Shown piece after piece: positions 34,090 through 46,400 of a DNA stretch of 64,000 nucleotides. The notes beneath the pieces were generated by a model. That model searched no databases. It was not told where the DNA came from and saw only the letters and a list, made by a program, of their open reading frames with translations. The position numbers were made by a program, and so were the translations under genes. Location of the stretch: the NCBI RefSeq assembly GCF_000340215.1, contig NW_006921553.1, positions 1-64,000 of the forward strand. The letters run 5' to 3'. This stretch comes from Pseudocercospora fijiensis CIRAD86 (lineage: Eukaryota > Ascomycota > Dothideomycetes > Mycosphaerellales > Mycosphaerellaceae). Position 1 is the first letter of the stretch, and the number at the start of each line of letters is the position of its first letter.

Positions 34090-35560
34090 AGGTAATAGAG
34101 GGCGAGGCGTTACGAGGACGCGATAATTTCCTAGTAGGTAATACTATCGGTAGCTAAGTACTATAGGCTAGTATATTACGTAGCGTAAGACAAGTATTAA
34201 AGTAGGTTAGTCGAACGAAGGTAGGGAATAGGGTACGTAGGAATTCGTAGATAGTATAGTTAAATATAGTTATTCGCGTAATATACGATATAGTATACTA
34301 TAGGACTAATAATATCTAAGCGTATCGTCTATCTACTAAGAGGAATAGAGGTACGCCGATAAGGAACTTATACGTCGATCTCGCGGAGACTATATTAAAG
34401 CCCGGGACGCGCGAATAGAGCCCTCTAGGATATTAATTAGTGCTTTATTTAGGCCTAGATAGACTATATCTCGGCAGATTACGGTTTAAAGGTACGACCG
34501 CGAATACGCTTAATCTCGTCGTCGCTAAAGATACGCTCTAGTATAAGAGCTATAGATAGACGAGTAGAGAGTAGGTAGGGTAAGTCTAGCTCGAAATAAT
34601 AGTAAGTAGGATCGATACGATATAGATAGTATACTAGACGCTAAGTTCTAGGCGCCGACGGCTAGTTCTATAAGCGTTTCTAGGCGATAGTAGAGATATC
34701 GGTTATAGTAGCAATATAAAATATAGCTAGGCGAGCGTAGCTATAAGAGTAATAGATAATCGCCTTTACGTTCGGATCGTCTTCGAAGGATCTATAGGCG
34801 ACGGTACTCTAATATATAAATATATAGTTTAGGGTAGCGTATAGGATCCGATATATACCTAGTAGTAGATAGAGCGCGTCGTAGGTAAATAGGTCTACGT
34901 CGACGGTAAATCTAACTTTAGAAGACTATAGGATAATATATATATAGATAAGCGATAAGACTACCGTAAACTAATAGGATAGGGCGACTAGTTATATAAG
35001 CTAGTAGACGCGATACTCTAGTATAGGAATAGATATAGTAACTTTAGGGTACCGCTAGATAGAGTTCTACGTATTCGCTAATAATCGAGTACTATACGCT
35101 AGTTAGTCGGATAGTATATAGTTTCGTCGACTATAGACCGCTTTACTAGCTAGTAAAGATAATAGATATCGCTAACCGTTTACTAGCCGGCAAAGTAGTC
35201 TATAGCGTAGCTAACTTATAGTAGGGCACTATCGAAGGGAGGATATACGTAGAGGCGGAATAAGAAATAAATACTATAGAATATATTATATACGGTTCTA
35301 ACGAGCTTATAGCATATAGTAGTATAATAGGGGCGAGCGCTCGCCTAGGATACGAACTAGACTAGGTCGATAAAGTAATTATATATAATATTAAAGTATT
35401 CGTAGTAGCGATTATAGAAGATAGCTACGGCTTATTAATCTACGTAGAATCGGCCTAGCGTACTATCTACGGTATTATCGTCGGCGACCTTTACTATAGT
35501 AGTAATCGGAGGCAACGATATATATAGTTTATAGTATATATACGGATATAGTAGTAGTAT
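34090..35560 (-). pseudogene. Relic gene C (unrecognised)
   Basis: Minus-strand frame in two exons. The first runs from about 35560 to 35210. After an intron holding a hairpin repeat (35142-35205, then branch-type ACTAAC and AG near 35085) the second gives a hydrophobic segment (ALSY.FTVVLSLIYIYIIL, a possible membrane helix), KVRFTVDVDLFTYDALYLLL, then VAYRSFEDDPNVKAIIYYSY and a basic part FSDDEIKRIRGRTFKP. About 430 codons. No motif I can name. It lies between shared modules 2 and 3, so it was probably expressed from module 3. Confidence 0.55.
35142..35205. repeat. Hairpin repeat in the intron of gene C
   Basis: Arms GACCGCTTTACTAGCTAGTA and TTTACTAGCCGGCAAAGTAG. On the minus strand the order is TATAAGT, hairpin, ACTAAC, AG, the same arrangement as in the SNF2 intron. 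Confidence 0.8.
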
Positions 35561-35569
35561 AACTATAGA

Positions 35570-35600
35570 CTAATTTACTAGGCGGAAAAGTTACTAGGCG
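35570..35600. repeat. Single hairpin-family half upstream of gene C
   Basis: ACTAATTTACTAGGCGGAAA, one arm only. Confidence 0.5.
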
Positions 35601-35659
35601 AGTAGAGTAGGTAGTAGTAGAAGTAGGTAGTAAGGTAGAAAAGAAGTCGAGGAGTAGAA

Positions 35660-35890
35660 GGAGATATAAATTAGCGCAATATAGGCGCTCGGGCTAAGAC
35701 CGGTAGACTAGCGGTTTACTTTACTAAGGCGCGTACGAAAAGGTCGTTCTAAGCGATATAGCGAATTTATATAGTAAGGTCGGAATTGCGCTTCGTTCGC
35801 CGCTTTAGTCGAGGCCGAGAGGTAAAGTCTACCGAAATACGCTAGTATAGTATTAAACTTAATCTAAGTAAAGAGTATAAAGTCGGGTAA
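35660..35890 (-). promoter_or_regulatory. Shared upstream module 3 (for gene C)
   Basis: Contains GACTAGCGGTTTACTTTACT, GCGATATAGCGAATTTATAT, CTTCGTTCGCCGC, GTAAAGTCTACCGAAATACG and CGCTAGTATAG, the best-preserved version. The minus-strand TATA-like site is CTATATAAATTCGC near 35765. Confidence 0.65.
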
Positions 35891-35959
35891 CGACTAGCGT
35901 ACTAAGCTAATAGATACCTAAGGCATAGTCGACCGTTCTACCGGCAGAGGCAATAGTAG

Positions 35960-36740
35960 ATATATATAGCTAGATAGGCTATAAGGCAACTATAGTAGCT
36001 ATAGGGACGATAGACTTTACTAGCTAGTAAAATAGTCGACGATTGCGGGAGATATCGGTACGTATAGTATAGGAAAGGATAAGATAGTAGATATATAAAT
36101 TAAATTATTATATAAGGATAAGAGCAATAGAGAGCTAGATAGTATAGAACTATAGTAGTATAAGCTACGGCATAGTCTATAATACTACGTACGTCCGTAT
36201 TAATCCGCCGTCGAGAGTATAGTATAATAGGTAACCTAGGGGCGTACGTAGGCTTCCCTACGCCTAGTTCTATATAGAGTAACTAAATAAATACTAATTA
36301 TCGTAGTAGAGCTATATAGAGACGATTCCGACCTTAACTTCTACGGCTCTATCGCTAGTATACGAGGCTAATATCTCTAAATATACCGAGTATAGTCCCT
36401 TTAAAATCTAGTATAGCCGATACTAACTAGGAAGATCGCGAGCTTACGTAGTCGGAGTTAGTAGAGCTTTTCGGAATAGCCGTCGAGGTCGAGCTAAGAG
36501 AAGCTTAATATTCGACCGTAGTAGTATTTAATCTCTTTATTAATTAAGTAGGCGTAGAAAAACAGCTAGCGGTTTTTATTAATATAAAGACGACGGAGTT
36601 CGGCCTCGAAGGGCGTAATAGCGGCATTATCGGTATAGTCTACTATAGCGATAATCGGACGTAGTAGGGAGCTTAGTAGGTAGTTATAGTATAGTATAGT
36701 ACGGTAGCGTAGGATATACGTATAGGGCTATAGACTAGTT
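35960..36740 (-). pseudogene. Relic gene D (unrecognised, short)
   Basis: A minus-strand frame of roughly 230 codons, readable as SDRAVEVKVGIVSI.LYYDN with a following LYYTLDGGLIRTYVVL. A second frame is nearly as open, so the reading is uncertain. It sits between modules 3 and 4 with a single hairpin-family copy at its 3' side (36012-36033) and another at its 5' side (36733-36760). Its existence rests mostly on being flanked by the modules. Confidence 0.4.
36012..36033. repeat. Self-complementary hairpin-family core
   Basis: GACTTTACTAGCTAGTAAAA, nearly perfect palindrome. Confidence 0.7.
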
Positions 36741-36824
36741 TACCGGCCGGAGGAATAAATAGACGAGTATAGGTCGCTAGTAGTAGAAGTAGATTATAAA
36801 GTAGAGAGAGTTAGCGGCCGAGAA

Positions 36825-37440
36825 GAGACCTATATTAGTACGTTAATAGCGCTCGGGGCAAGACCGGTAGACTAGCGGTTTACTCTACTAATATACGTAT
36901 AAAAGAGTCCTCCTAGGCGACGTAGCTAATTTATATAGTAAGGTCGGGACTACGCTTCGTTCGCCGCCTTAGTTAATACTATAAAGTAAAGTCCGCCGAA
37001 ATACGCTTAGACCCCGTAGTAGTTCGGTTTACGAACTATAGAACGTATATAGTTTGGTTTCTTAGCGGTACCTCTCCGGTTTAGTTCTAATTTAGTTTTT
37101 TACCCTGCTAGTCTAAGCTAGTTTCTAAGAAAATCCGACTAAACTACGACAATATACGACGATATACGACGACCTTAGATTTAGTCCCGGACGCGATAGG
37201 GGCCCTATATTGTACACGCTACACAATTGCATCTATGTTTCGGGCTATTTGGACGTATTTTAGAATAGGTTTTTATCCGTAGCTAGTACGTAGCTAGCAA
37301 ACTAGTCCGTATACTAGTTGCTTAGCAAACTAAACTAAACTAAACTAGAATTTCGGCTTAGCAAACTAAACCAACCTAACCCGGACTACTACGGGGTCTA
37401 AACACGCTAATATACGGTTAAACGTAGCCTAAGTAAAGAA
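36825..37440 (-). promoter_or_regulatory. Shared upstream module 4 (for gene D), interrupted by a short element
   Basis: GACTAGCGGTTTACTCTACT, GCGACGTAGCTAATTTATAT, CTTCGTTCGCCGCCTTAGTT and GTAAAGTCCGCCGAAATACG match the other modules up to 37007. A short TIR element follows, after which the module resumes at 37401 with CACGCTAATATACGGTTAAA. Confidence 0.65.
37008..37400 (+). mobile_element. hAT-like short non-autonomous element in module 4
   Basis: 393 bp, ends TAGACCCCGTAGTAG and CTACTACGGGGTCTA are perfect inverse complements. The flanks AATACGCT (left) and AACACGCT (right) look like an 8-bp target duplication with one transition, as for hAT elements. Other copies of the target (35.84 kb) carry this sequence once. 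No coding capacity. It resembles 18094-18500. Confidence 0.88.
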
Positions 37441-38740
37441 TAGACGTAAAGGCGATATTAAGCTACGTAGGCGCGGTAGCGGATACCTAAGGCAATACTC
37501 GCCGTTTTGCTAGATAGAATAATAGTTAGTATTATTAATTACGAGATTATAGGGCGCGTTAGTAGGTATAGGGCGGTCGGCGTAATAGTACGTAATAGTA
37601 CCGGCCGTATTATTAGTTAATATATACGATAAGCTATAGGAGATATACTATATAGAAACGGGCGAGATAGGATAAAGATAGGAGAGAGAGTCGAGTCTTC
37701 GACCGAGTATTAGATACGCGAGATAGATATACGTATAGGATATAGTAATCTCCTATAATAGGTAGTTTAGGTAAGGATATATCTATTAGGGCGGATAGTA
37801 GCGTAGATATATAGATACGGTATAAGTTATACGCTATAGAAGAGGAAGGGGATATAACTAGTCTTTAAGTTTAATAGCGAGGCTAATTCCGTTTATAGGA
37901 GGGGATAGAGTTTCCCCTTAGCCGAGTAAGTATTAGATACGGTAGTATAGATCGTCTATACCGCGTAGTAGTTATACGCGACAATCGGGCAGTTACGCTA
38001 GAAGCGATAATAAGTCTATCGTAGTTCCTATTATAGAGTATAACCGACGACTACTTTACGCTACTCGATATCGAATACGCTGTTCGCGAATAGGATTGTT
38101 AGCGCTTAGGCGGAGGCGTAAGAGGGCGAGAGAAGTTATTAGGGGAGATATATCGCGAGAGGAGCGCCGCTATCTAGCGATATCTAATAATTGCAAGATT
38201 TCCTAGCGCTCTAGTACGAGTTCGCGGTAAGGATAGTAGATCGTCTATACTGCGTAGTAGTTATACGCGACAATCGGGCAGTTACGCTAGAAGCGATAAT
38301 AAGTCTATCGTAGTTCCTATTATAGAGTATAACCGACGACTACTTTACGCTACTCGATATCGAATACGCCGTTCGCGAATAGGATTGTTAGCGCTTAGGC
38401 GGAGGCGTAAGAGGGCGAGAGAAGTTATTAGGGGAGATATATCGCGAGAGGAGCGCCGCTATCTAGCGATATCTAATAATTGCAAGATTTCCTAGCGCTC
38501 TAGTACGAGTTCGCGGTAAGGATAGTAGGATAGATAATACTAGGGCGCGATACGAGCGTCTAATAGGGGCGTATAGGCTACTAGATCGAATCTACGGACA
38601 TTAATTCCCGTTATTCTAGGCGGCCGAATAGTTTATATATAGATAGGCGAAGTAGAGGGGATTTAGTATTATAAAAAGCAAATGCGATATTAATATATTA
38701 GGTTAATAAACTTGTATAACGTACTAGTACGGCGACGGTA
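37441..38740. other. Divergent intergenic zone with a tandem duplication
   Basis: Between the minus-strand arm (gene D) and the plus-strand arm (gene E). Apart from the 289-bp duplication at 37948-38527 I find no gene. By position it would be the divergent control region of the island. Confidence 0.45.
37948..38527. repeat. 289-bp tandem duplication, near-identical
   Basis: ATCGTCTATA starts at 37951 and 38240, and all 289 bases are repeated with only two differences seen by eye (CCGCG/TGCG and GCTGTTCG/GCCGTTCG), both transitions. The rest of the region is saturated with RIP changes. Confidence 0.95.
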
Positions 38741-40095
38741 GAGATAGAGAAGATACGTATCTATAGCGAGGGATTATAGAGATAATAGGGGCCGAGAGGA
38801 GGTATAAATAGATCCTAGGCAAGTAGATAATAGACTAATCTAATACGCGTTATAACTACGGCGAGAGCGACTAAGTAGACCTAGAGTAGTATAGTACGCG
38901 GAAGGCGTACTAGCGAATTAGGATATAGTTTATAATAATATATACCTAGGGTCGTTCGATAGAAGTATATAAAGTAGTAGCTAGGTTAGTATATCGGTAC
39001 GCGGGGTTAAATAAAAAACAAGCGGATAAGGTTATCGAGGATATCTTATAGCTACCGGAGATAAAGAAAATTAAACGGCCGGACTATTCGACCGTAGGCA
39101 TAGAACTAAATATACTAAGATACGCGGGCTTTTATATATAGCCGGAGACAGTAAAGGATAGATTTAAGTACCTAGTCGTCGCCTGTCCCGAGCTTTTAGA
39201 GCTATATACTAAGGGCGATAGGACGTTAATTATAGATAATATATTCGTAAAACCGGATAGTAGTAGGCACTATATATATCTAGTAGGCTTTGTTATCGAT
39301 AGGATAGCGGTTACGATAGCGGTAATACGAATAGACTACCCGACTATAAATAGGTATTATCTAGCCGCGTAGTATATAAAGTTAATACTACTAGATACGT
39401 ATCTAGACGATTTGCTATTAATACTCTATACGACGACGACAACATTAATTAAAAGCGTATAGTAGGAGTACTTTTCCGACGCGATCCTATACTAGGCGAA
39501 ATAGTACCTAGACTACTTATTAATAGTAAATAGTATCCGATTACTACGCTAAGTAGTAGGGCTACCTATATAATAGGATTTAGTAGATCTTACCGTTAAG
39601 GTAATTCCGGTTCTAGAGGCGGCATACTATAAGCTACTAGACGCATATAGTATAGCTAACCTCGATAAAGTATTAGAGGAGGTAAAGGAGGTCCTAGAAC
39701 TTAAGTTTAGGAATAAAGATTTAATCGACTATATTCGCGACGAGTATATACCTTTGTTATTAGACGGGATATCTAACGCTAATCGAATAGTAAGTATAGT
39801 ATAGGAGGAAGGCTAGAGAATACGAGATAGTATACGTATCGGAGTAGCCGTATAGCTCGAGGCTATACGGGGCGGTATCTTAGAAATATTAGAGACGATA
39901 GATCTATTCTAGGCGGGGCAACTATAATATATCGATAGGCTCGAGTATATATAAGCCTATACTAAGCATGTTATACGTAATGCATTCGATGTATATATAC
40001 TACCGTCTCTAAGTAGATATAGTAGTTAAGTAATATAGACCGCCTCGTATTTCTCTAACCCGTTAAACTATAGGATAATAAATGCGACTATATAA
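38740..40095 (+). pseudogene. Relic gene E (unrecognised)
   Basis: A plus-strand frame of about 450 codons. It contains EVYKVVARLVYRYAGLNKKQ near 38965, RYAGFYI.PETVKDRFKYLV near 39130, TLIIDNIFVKPDSSRHYIYL near 39235, and a helical, Leu/Glu-rich part (ANLDKVLEEVKEVLELKFRN) near 39670, ending before the hairpin repeat at 40106. Most stops are at former Gln or Trp codons. No known motif; a helical scaffold or structural protein is possible. It is first in the plus-strand arm. Confidence 0.6.
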
Positions 40096-40105
40096 GAGTC
40101 CTAAC

Positions 40106-40165
40106 CGTTTTACTAGCTAGGAAAATAGACAATAGCCCGGTAGTTTGCTAGGCGGCAAAATAGTT
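40106..40165. repeat. Hairpin repeat after gene E
   Basis: Arms CCGTTTTACTAGCTAGGAAA and TTTGCTAGGCGGCAAAATAG. This copy lies between genes, not in a visible intron. Confidence 0.75.
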
Positions 40166-41089
40166 AGCATTATACTATTAATAATTTACTATATAATATA
40201 CGGTAGTAGAAGGAGGTAACCTATAAAACCTGCCCTAGAAAACGCCGTTAGTATATAGAGCGTAATACGTAAGTAAGCTAGACCCGAGGGTTAGTAACGA
40301 TTAGGGTAAATCTTAGCGGCGGTAAGGTTACTAATTTGCTCGGACTATCTCGGTTATAGTAGGTTTATATTCGAGTAGATAAATAATAAAAGATATCGTT
40401 AGATTAGGGCGTTATTGTCTAATCGATCGGGGAAGAAATTAGTTTTCGAGAATTGTAGTTATTCGAAAATATACTATAATTTCGGACGTATATCCCGGGT
40501 AGACGAACTAACTACTATCTATTCTACGATATTACGAGTTAATAGTTTTAAGAACCGAATACTAACCGAGTTAATCGTAGTATTTTATTACGTATATAAT
40601 AACTATATATAAACTAGTATATAGCCTAATAAGTCCGTATACGGGTCCGTTAGTATTATAAGGTAAGGATATATCGGATTGCCTCGATAATAGCCGGATT
40701 AGATAATAGTAGACTACTAGGTAAGTAAGAATATACTAGACTAAGATAGCTAAGGCGACGATAACGGCATAGATAGTATACCGGACGTCCTAATAGACGA
40801 TATGCGATAAAATCTAGTCGGCGAGGTATAATAGTCGAGCTATATCTAGGGATAGATAGCGCAATTAGGGTTCGAGCCTTAGTAGCGTTACTATACTACG
40901 ACCTATAGCTAGTAGACGTATCTACTATAACCGCAATTACAATACTAGAGTACTAACTATTTTACTAGCTAGCAAAAGTAATATAGATAATATAGTTTGC
41001 TACCTAGCAAACCGGTTCGTATCTAATCGTCGTTTAGTAGATTAGCCCTAGGTTATATAACGCCTAAGTCTCGTACGATAGAAGTACTA
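40166..41089. other. Intergenic region between genes E and F
   Basis: No gene I can support. A 65-codon ATG frame at 40415-40612 has no support from repeats or motifs. It contains a hairpin pair at 40955-41012 just upstream of gene F. Confidence 0.4.
40955..41012. repeat. Hairpin repeat upstream of gene F
   Basis: Arms CTAACTATTTTACTAGCTAG and GTTTGCTACCTAGCAAACCG. It may lie in a 5'-untranslated intron or in the promoter of gene F. Confidence 0.75.
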
Positions 41090-42880
41090 GATATAGAAAT
41101 TCCGGTAGCTCTATAACTATATACATTTACCTCCTATACGTAGCTAGCGATATTTAGTAGTACTACGGCGTAGTATCGACTATACTATATATATAAGCAG
41201 GTTAACGTATAAGATCTCTATAAATAGCTTATATCTAATAATACTCGATCTAGCCGACTCCTTTACTAATAGGTTCTAGTATTTTAATACAAGTATCGCG
41301 AGATAGGGAAAAACCGGTAGATTGTCTAGTAAGTATACCTACGTTAAGTTATATAGGGTATAATCCGACTTAACCGAGTATGTCCTCTACTAGCGAGATC
41401 TAACCTAACTACTAGAGGAGGCCTATAGTTAGTGCGATAGTATAGAAACTAAGCTAGTACGTCGATCGGTCGGGGTATTAGCGTACTCGCTAGAATAATA
41501 GATATAAAGCAGATACCGGTAGTAAGAAATAACCCGGGTAAGTAGTACTTTATTAGCTACCGTCGATAGTACGTATAAATACGAGGCGAGAGAGCTATAG
41601 TATTAGCGCTCGACCCCTAAGTAATAGTAGGGGCTAGAGGGAATATAAGAGATTACAATAGATAATATACGACGACGTACGAGAAGAGATTAAATTAAAC
41701 CTAACTTATATACGCGGATTTCAAATACGACGCCTAGATCGAAATATAGTATAGTATAACCGCGCTATTCGAGTATACTAGAGAGAGTACGTAGGCGAGT
41801 AGTATATTACAAAAGAAATAGTATACGATAAGTAGAGGCAAACGCGTAGGTACGGGCGGTACGGTAAAATTTAATCGAGTTTGTATACGGTTCTAGGAGG
41901 ACGTAAGATAGGATCGGCTATAATAATAGATAAAGTAGCAATATAGTAGGTAGTCTAATATATATAGCGAGGAAAGATATAAAAGGACGTCGGTTCTAGA
42001 GGTTGTCTATATTCTACCTTTATCCGATTTCGCCTACTAAACTACTCGAGCACGTCGCTATTCCGAAACTTCTCTCTACGGCTAGCCGTCGCGTAGATAC
42101 GAGTAAGACTACCGAGATAGCTAACTACTAAATGTTAGCGAGTTATACCGAGCCGGCGCTAGCGACCGGTAATATAGCCGAGTATTACGATAGAATATTA
42201 ATACGACGATAGTTATACGAGCGACCGCTACTACTACTATAGTATAACTAGGCGAGCTTCTTAGCAGAGAAGAAATAGTTATATTACGTAGAATATATAG
42301 CGTTTTTATTTATATAGGAAATATACTATTATAGGATAGAAATAGGGGAATAGCGACTAGATAAGTTAGCGACGTAGGCGCGGGTTAATAGGCCTAGCGA
42401 TTAGGTAGATAGTATACTAGTAGGTAGTAATATAATAGTAGATAAGAGTATAATAGAAGTTAACGAGAGAGTAATAGGTAGATTAAGTAAGGGTATAATA
42501 GAGGTTAATAAGAGAGGAATAGGCGGACTAGGCGAAGGCTACGATAAATAGGGAGTAAGCGGGAGGAGGAGTATAGATAAAGATTTATCGGCCGGCTAGG
42601 TAGTATAAGGGCGGATAATAAATAAGGAGTAGCTAAGTATAGAGGTACTAGAGGAATAGATCGTAGAGATAGTAGTAGAGATAATAAGTCTATAGGTAGA
42701 AGTACTCCGACGAAGAGCGACGATACTATTAGTATATTATCGTTAGTAGGTAAATATACGACGTAGGCGAAAGGCGACGAGAAGGCAGTTAGAGTAAGAA
42801 TAGAGAGAGTAGAATATATCGAGTAATAGTAGTTCGGTAGATAGATAGTTTATATTTTAGATCTCGACTAACTACGCTCT
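41090..42880 (+). pseudogene. Relic gene F (unrecognised)
   Basis: A plus-strand frame of nearly 600 codons. It reads LTYKISINSLYLIILDLADS near 41200, then TGRLSSKYTYVKLYRV.SDL near 41310, Arg/Gln-rich segments in the middle (LERVRRRVVYYKRNSIR near 41770), IFYLYPISPTKLLEHVAIPK near 42010, and an acidic/Met-Val-Glu-rich end (EE.IVEIVVEIISL.VEVLR, a possible coiled coil) near 42650. No recognisable domain. It is the second gene of the plus-strand arm; hairpin copies flank it. Confidence 0.55.
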
Positions 42881-43490
42881 ATCCGTATTTAACTTAAACG
42901 GTCTACCGATATAGGTAAATACTAGCTATAACTGTTTAGTTATATACTCTACTTCTAACGTCGGTAGATATCTTATACTATAGCGTACGAGCGTAGCGAC
43001 GCTATAGCGTTATTAATTTAATAAGGATACTAGTATAATAATATCGTTAGTAGATTAGAGACTATTACTCCCGCCTAACTACCGAGTTAATATAGCGATA
43101 ATATAGCTACGTGCTAACTATTTCGCTAAACGGAAAAGTAAATAGCACGACCGGTATATTATTGTTTTTTTTCTAGCTAGCGAAATAGTTAGCGTCTAGA
43201 ATTCCTACTCTATATAGTTGTTAGCGGGTACCGGATCTAGTTTAACGTTCCTAGCTAGAACGTACTCGATAGCGATAGCGTAGAGACGAACACCTTAGAT
43301 AGCCTTTTCTCTATCCTATATAGTACTCTAAGTTATCTACCCGAGGTATTCCTCTAGCGTTTAAAATTAGTGCTAGAATTTATCCTAGATCTAAGTAGGA
43401 CCTATCTATAGCGACTAGAACACGCCGATAGCGACTAGCTATATAATGTCTAGCCGTTAACAACTCCGTATTTGCTTGCTATATTCCTAG
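42881..43490. other. Intergenic region between genes F and G
   Basis: No gene seen. It holds the hairpin pair at 43113-43191, about 300 bp upstream of gene G. Confidence 0.45.
43113..43191. repeat. Hairpin repeat upstream of gene G
   Basis: Arms CTAACTATTTCGCTAAACGG and CTAGCTAGCGAAATAGTTAG with a loop of about 35 bp. Confidence 0.75.
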
Positions 43491-43494
43491 TATA

Positions 43495-46400
43495 TAGTAA
43501 AAGGGAAATAGTAGTAGAAGTAGGCATAGTATCTCTCGATCGGCTTAGCCTAAAGCGCTTGCCTCTTCTTCGTAACTACGAAGTTAGCGCGTAGGTATAA
43601 AGAGAATTAGTATATAGAGAGGCGGGGATTAACGAAGCGGTAGATAGTATATAGTTATTAGATAACGGCGAGGTTACAGTCGAACTGTATTATACTACTA
43701 GCTTCGTTTTACTAGATACGCTAGAAATAGGCGGTCTACCGACGGATCGCCTAAGCCTACGGCGTTTCGGGCTAGGTTAGAGGCGGTACTAGTCGGTATA
43801 TATATCGTTAGTAGAGCTCGTTACTATCGTCTAGGTTAGATATATATATTAGGCGGAATTAGGGACTATTAAGGTAATTAGATATAATTAGACGCAAACA
43901 TTTACCTACGCGAGTATATTGCTATATAGCTTGCCTCTCGCGCTACTATATATAACTAACGTTATCTACGTAAGGGTATTAATCGAAGCTAAGCTTACTC
44001 TAGTCGACTATTACTAGTATAGTTAGTTTAGTTAGTAGTAGGAGGTAAGATAGTACTAGCTTTCTATCTCGCCTAGCGCGACTAGACTATTATACGAATA
44101 ATATTAGTAAGGGTAGGAGGCCGACGTAGATAATAACCTAGATATATAGTATATCGAATCCTTTACCGAGTATAGGAGTAGCGACGAGAAATAGATTATT
44201 AGTACTATTAAGCTAGGCGTCGAGTAGCTATTCTTTCTCGCTAGCAGTTCTACTAGCGGTAGTAAAGTATAGGCAATCAATTTCCCTCGCTAGCTACTTA
44301 GCGTAGTCGAGACTATATACGAATACTAGGACGCGATCGCTAGGTATAAATATACTCGCCCTAGGCTACTTCCTAATAAGTCGTATAGCTATAAGTAGTA
44401 ACTATACCTACTAGTATAAGGAAATACGATATGTAATATTAGCGCGATTAGTACTCCGCCGTACTATTATAGGCTAGGCGATAACGTTACGCTATAGGAA
44501 TTTAGGTTCTATCGATAGTAGTAGAGTAGCGGTTAGGTAGACGACCTAGGTACTAATCGACCCGAGATAGCTAAATTAGCGAAAGATAGAGCGGTATAGT
44601 AACGCAGTTACGGCTAAATAGTACTCGTCGACGAAGATACAATCGAGCTAGTTCTAGACGCCGAGACGCCGTATATATATAATAAATTAGATAGAGTAGG
44701 CGGCCTTAGCGCTAACTAGGATAAGGGAAGCGAGGCGCTCTATTTCTAGTTACTATACTATATAGGACACTTTAGCGGCTTTAAGTCGGATAAGTATATT
44801 AACTCGTAGAGCAACTAGAGGAAGGATAAGTATAGTAGTCCGTATACCTTTTATATAGTAAGGAACTATAAAGAGGAGACTCTTACTAGCGCTAGTACCG
44901 AGGACGATAAGTAGTTAGGCCTCGAGGGAGAGGATCTATCGTATAGTAGTCGCTTAACCCTCGCTCTTCTACTATAGCTACGGGTTTTATATAATTTCGC
45001 GCGCGTACTATAGGGCTTTATCGAGAGTAAAAACAGGGGCGAGACTACTATTCTCGAGTACTAAGAGGTTGCTAATAGAGCTACCTAGCGACGGCTAGGT
45101 CCCCTAGTAGCGAGTAATAGCGGTAGGAAGCTAGAGGAAGTTCGACTAGATATAAGACGCGCGGTACCCGCCTTAGATTAAGCTATCCTATAAGTTAGAT
45201 AACGCGGCGAATAGATTAGCGTTAGTATATAAAATATTAGTAGTATAGAGACTATAGTTGCGCTACCTAGCTATAGCTACCTCTATATCGTTAACCTCGT
45301 TGTCTTCGTCGTCCGCGTCTAATTAATTAAAGCCTACGAACTTACTAAAGAATTTCTTAATAATAGCGACGGAGAAGTAACGCTACTCGCTAATACCGAA
45401 GGCAGGCAGGCTAGCGGCTATAGTCTGTCGATAAACGTATCGGATTATAGTATTATCCGACTAGACGAGGTTGTCCTTAGACTAGAGAAAAGGACTAAGT
45501 ACCTATCCGGGGTTAGATTAATACTAGTAGAGCTCGCGAAATAGTTAAATATATATAAGGTAATCGACAAGTAGGCGGCCGAGCTTTAATAGAAAGCGGA
45601 CGTTTTGTTTATTATTTAGCTTCTAGTAGAGCTTAGTATAGGTTAGGTAAATTATAACGCATCTATCTCGGATAGTAATAGAGCGGACCGACTAAGTATT
45701 ACGCTATATCGCCGAGAAGAATTCGGGTTCGCGGGCGGGCTAACCGCTACTAATAAATATAAGGACGCTAAGTAGCTAAAGGAACTCTTAGATATAATAC
45801 TTATACGCGCCGACTACCGAGCTAAGGTAGAGTGTATCTAAACCGGCCTCTAAGTATAAATACAATAGAGCCGGATTACTAGCGATAGCGTTAATAACGA
45901 ACGTCCGAGCTAGGTTAACGATAGTAGTATTACGCTTATTCTAGAGAAAGCTAAAGTAGACGGTAGTTTCTTCAAAGCAGTTATAAAGGTCGGTAAGGGG
46001 CATAGAGTTATACGGGAGTCCGAAAAGGAGGTCGCGCCGTAGGATCTTATACGCCTATCGATAGCAATACTCGAGTAGGGTAGTTAGGTCTATAACTCGT
46101 AGTACGACGTCCCTAAATTAAACAGATTTACCGTCGGCGGCCTAGATAGCCTAATTAGTCGATATATAGTTACTAGTAAAGGCGAAGAGGGCACTACGCT
46201 AGCGGACAATTTCTTAGATAGCGGTCTCTCGCGTAAAGAGTAACTCTATCTTATACTTAATAGCCTCTAAAACTTCGTCGTCGTAGTCGAAGCCCTAGTT
46301 ATAATACCGGGAATAGTTAAATACGAGGAGTTGCCCTATTTAAATAATAGCGGAGAGATAGTAATTAAAGTCGTTCGGTTCCCGCTATACGCCTAAATGC

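Noticed and set aside
40415..40612. 65-codon ATG frame, plus strand, between genes E and F
   Set aside because: No continuation on either side when stops are read through, and no motif.
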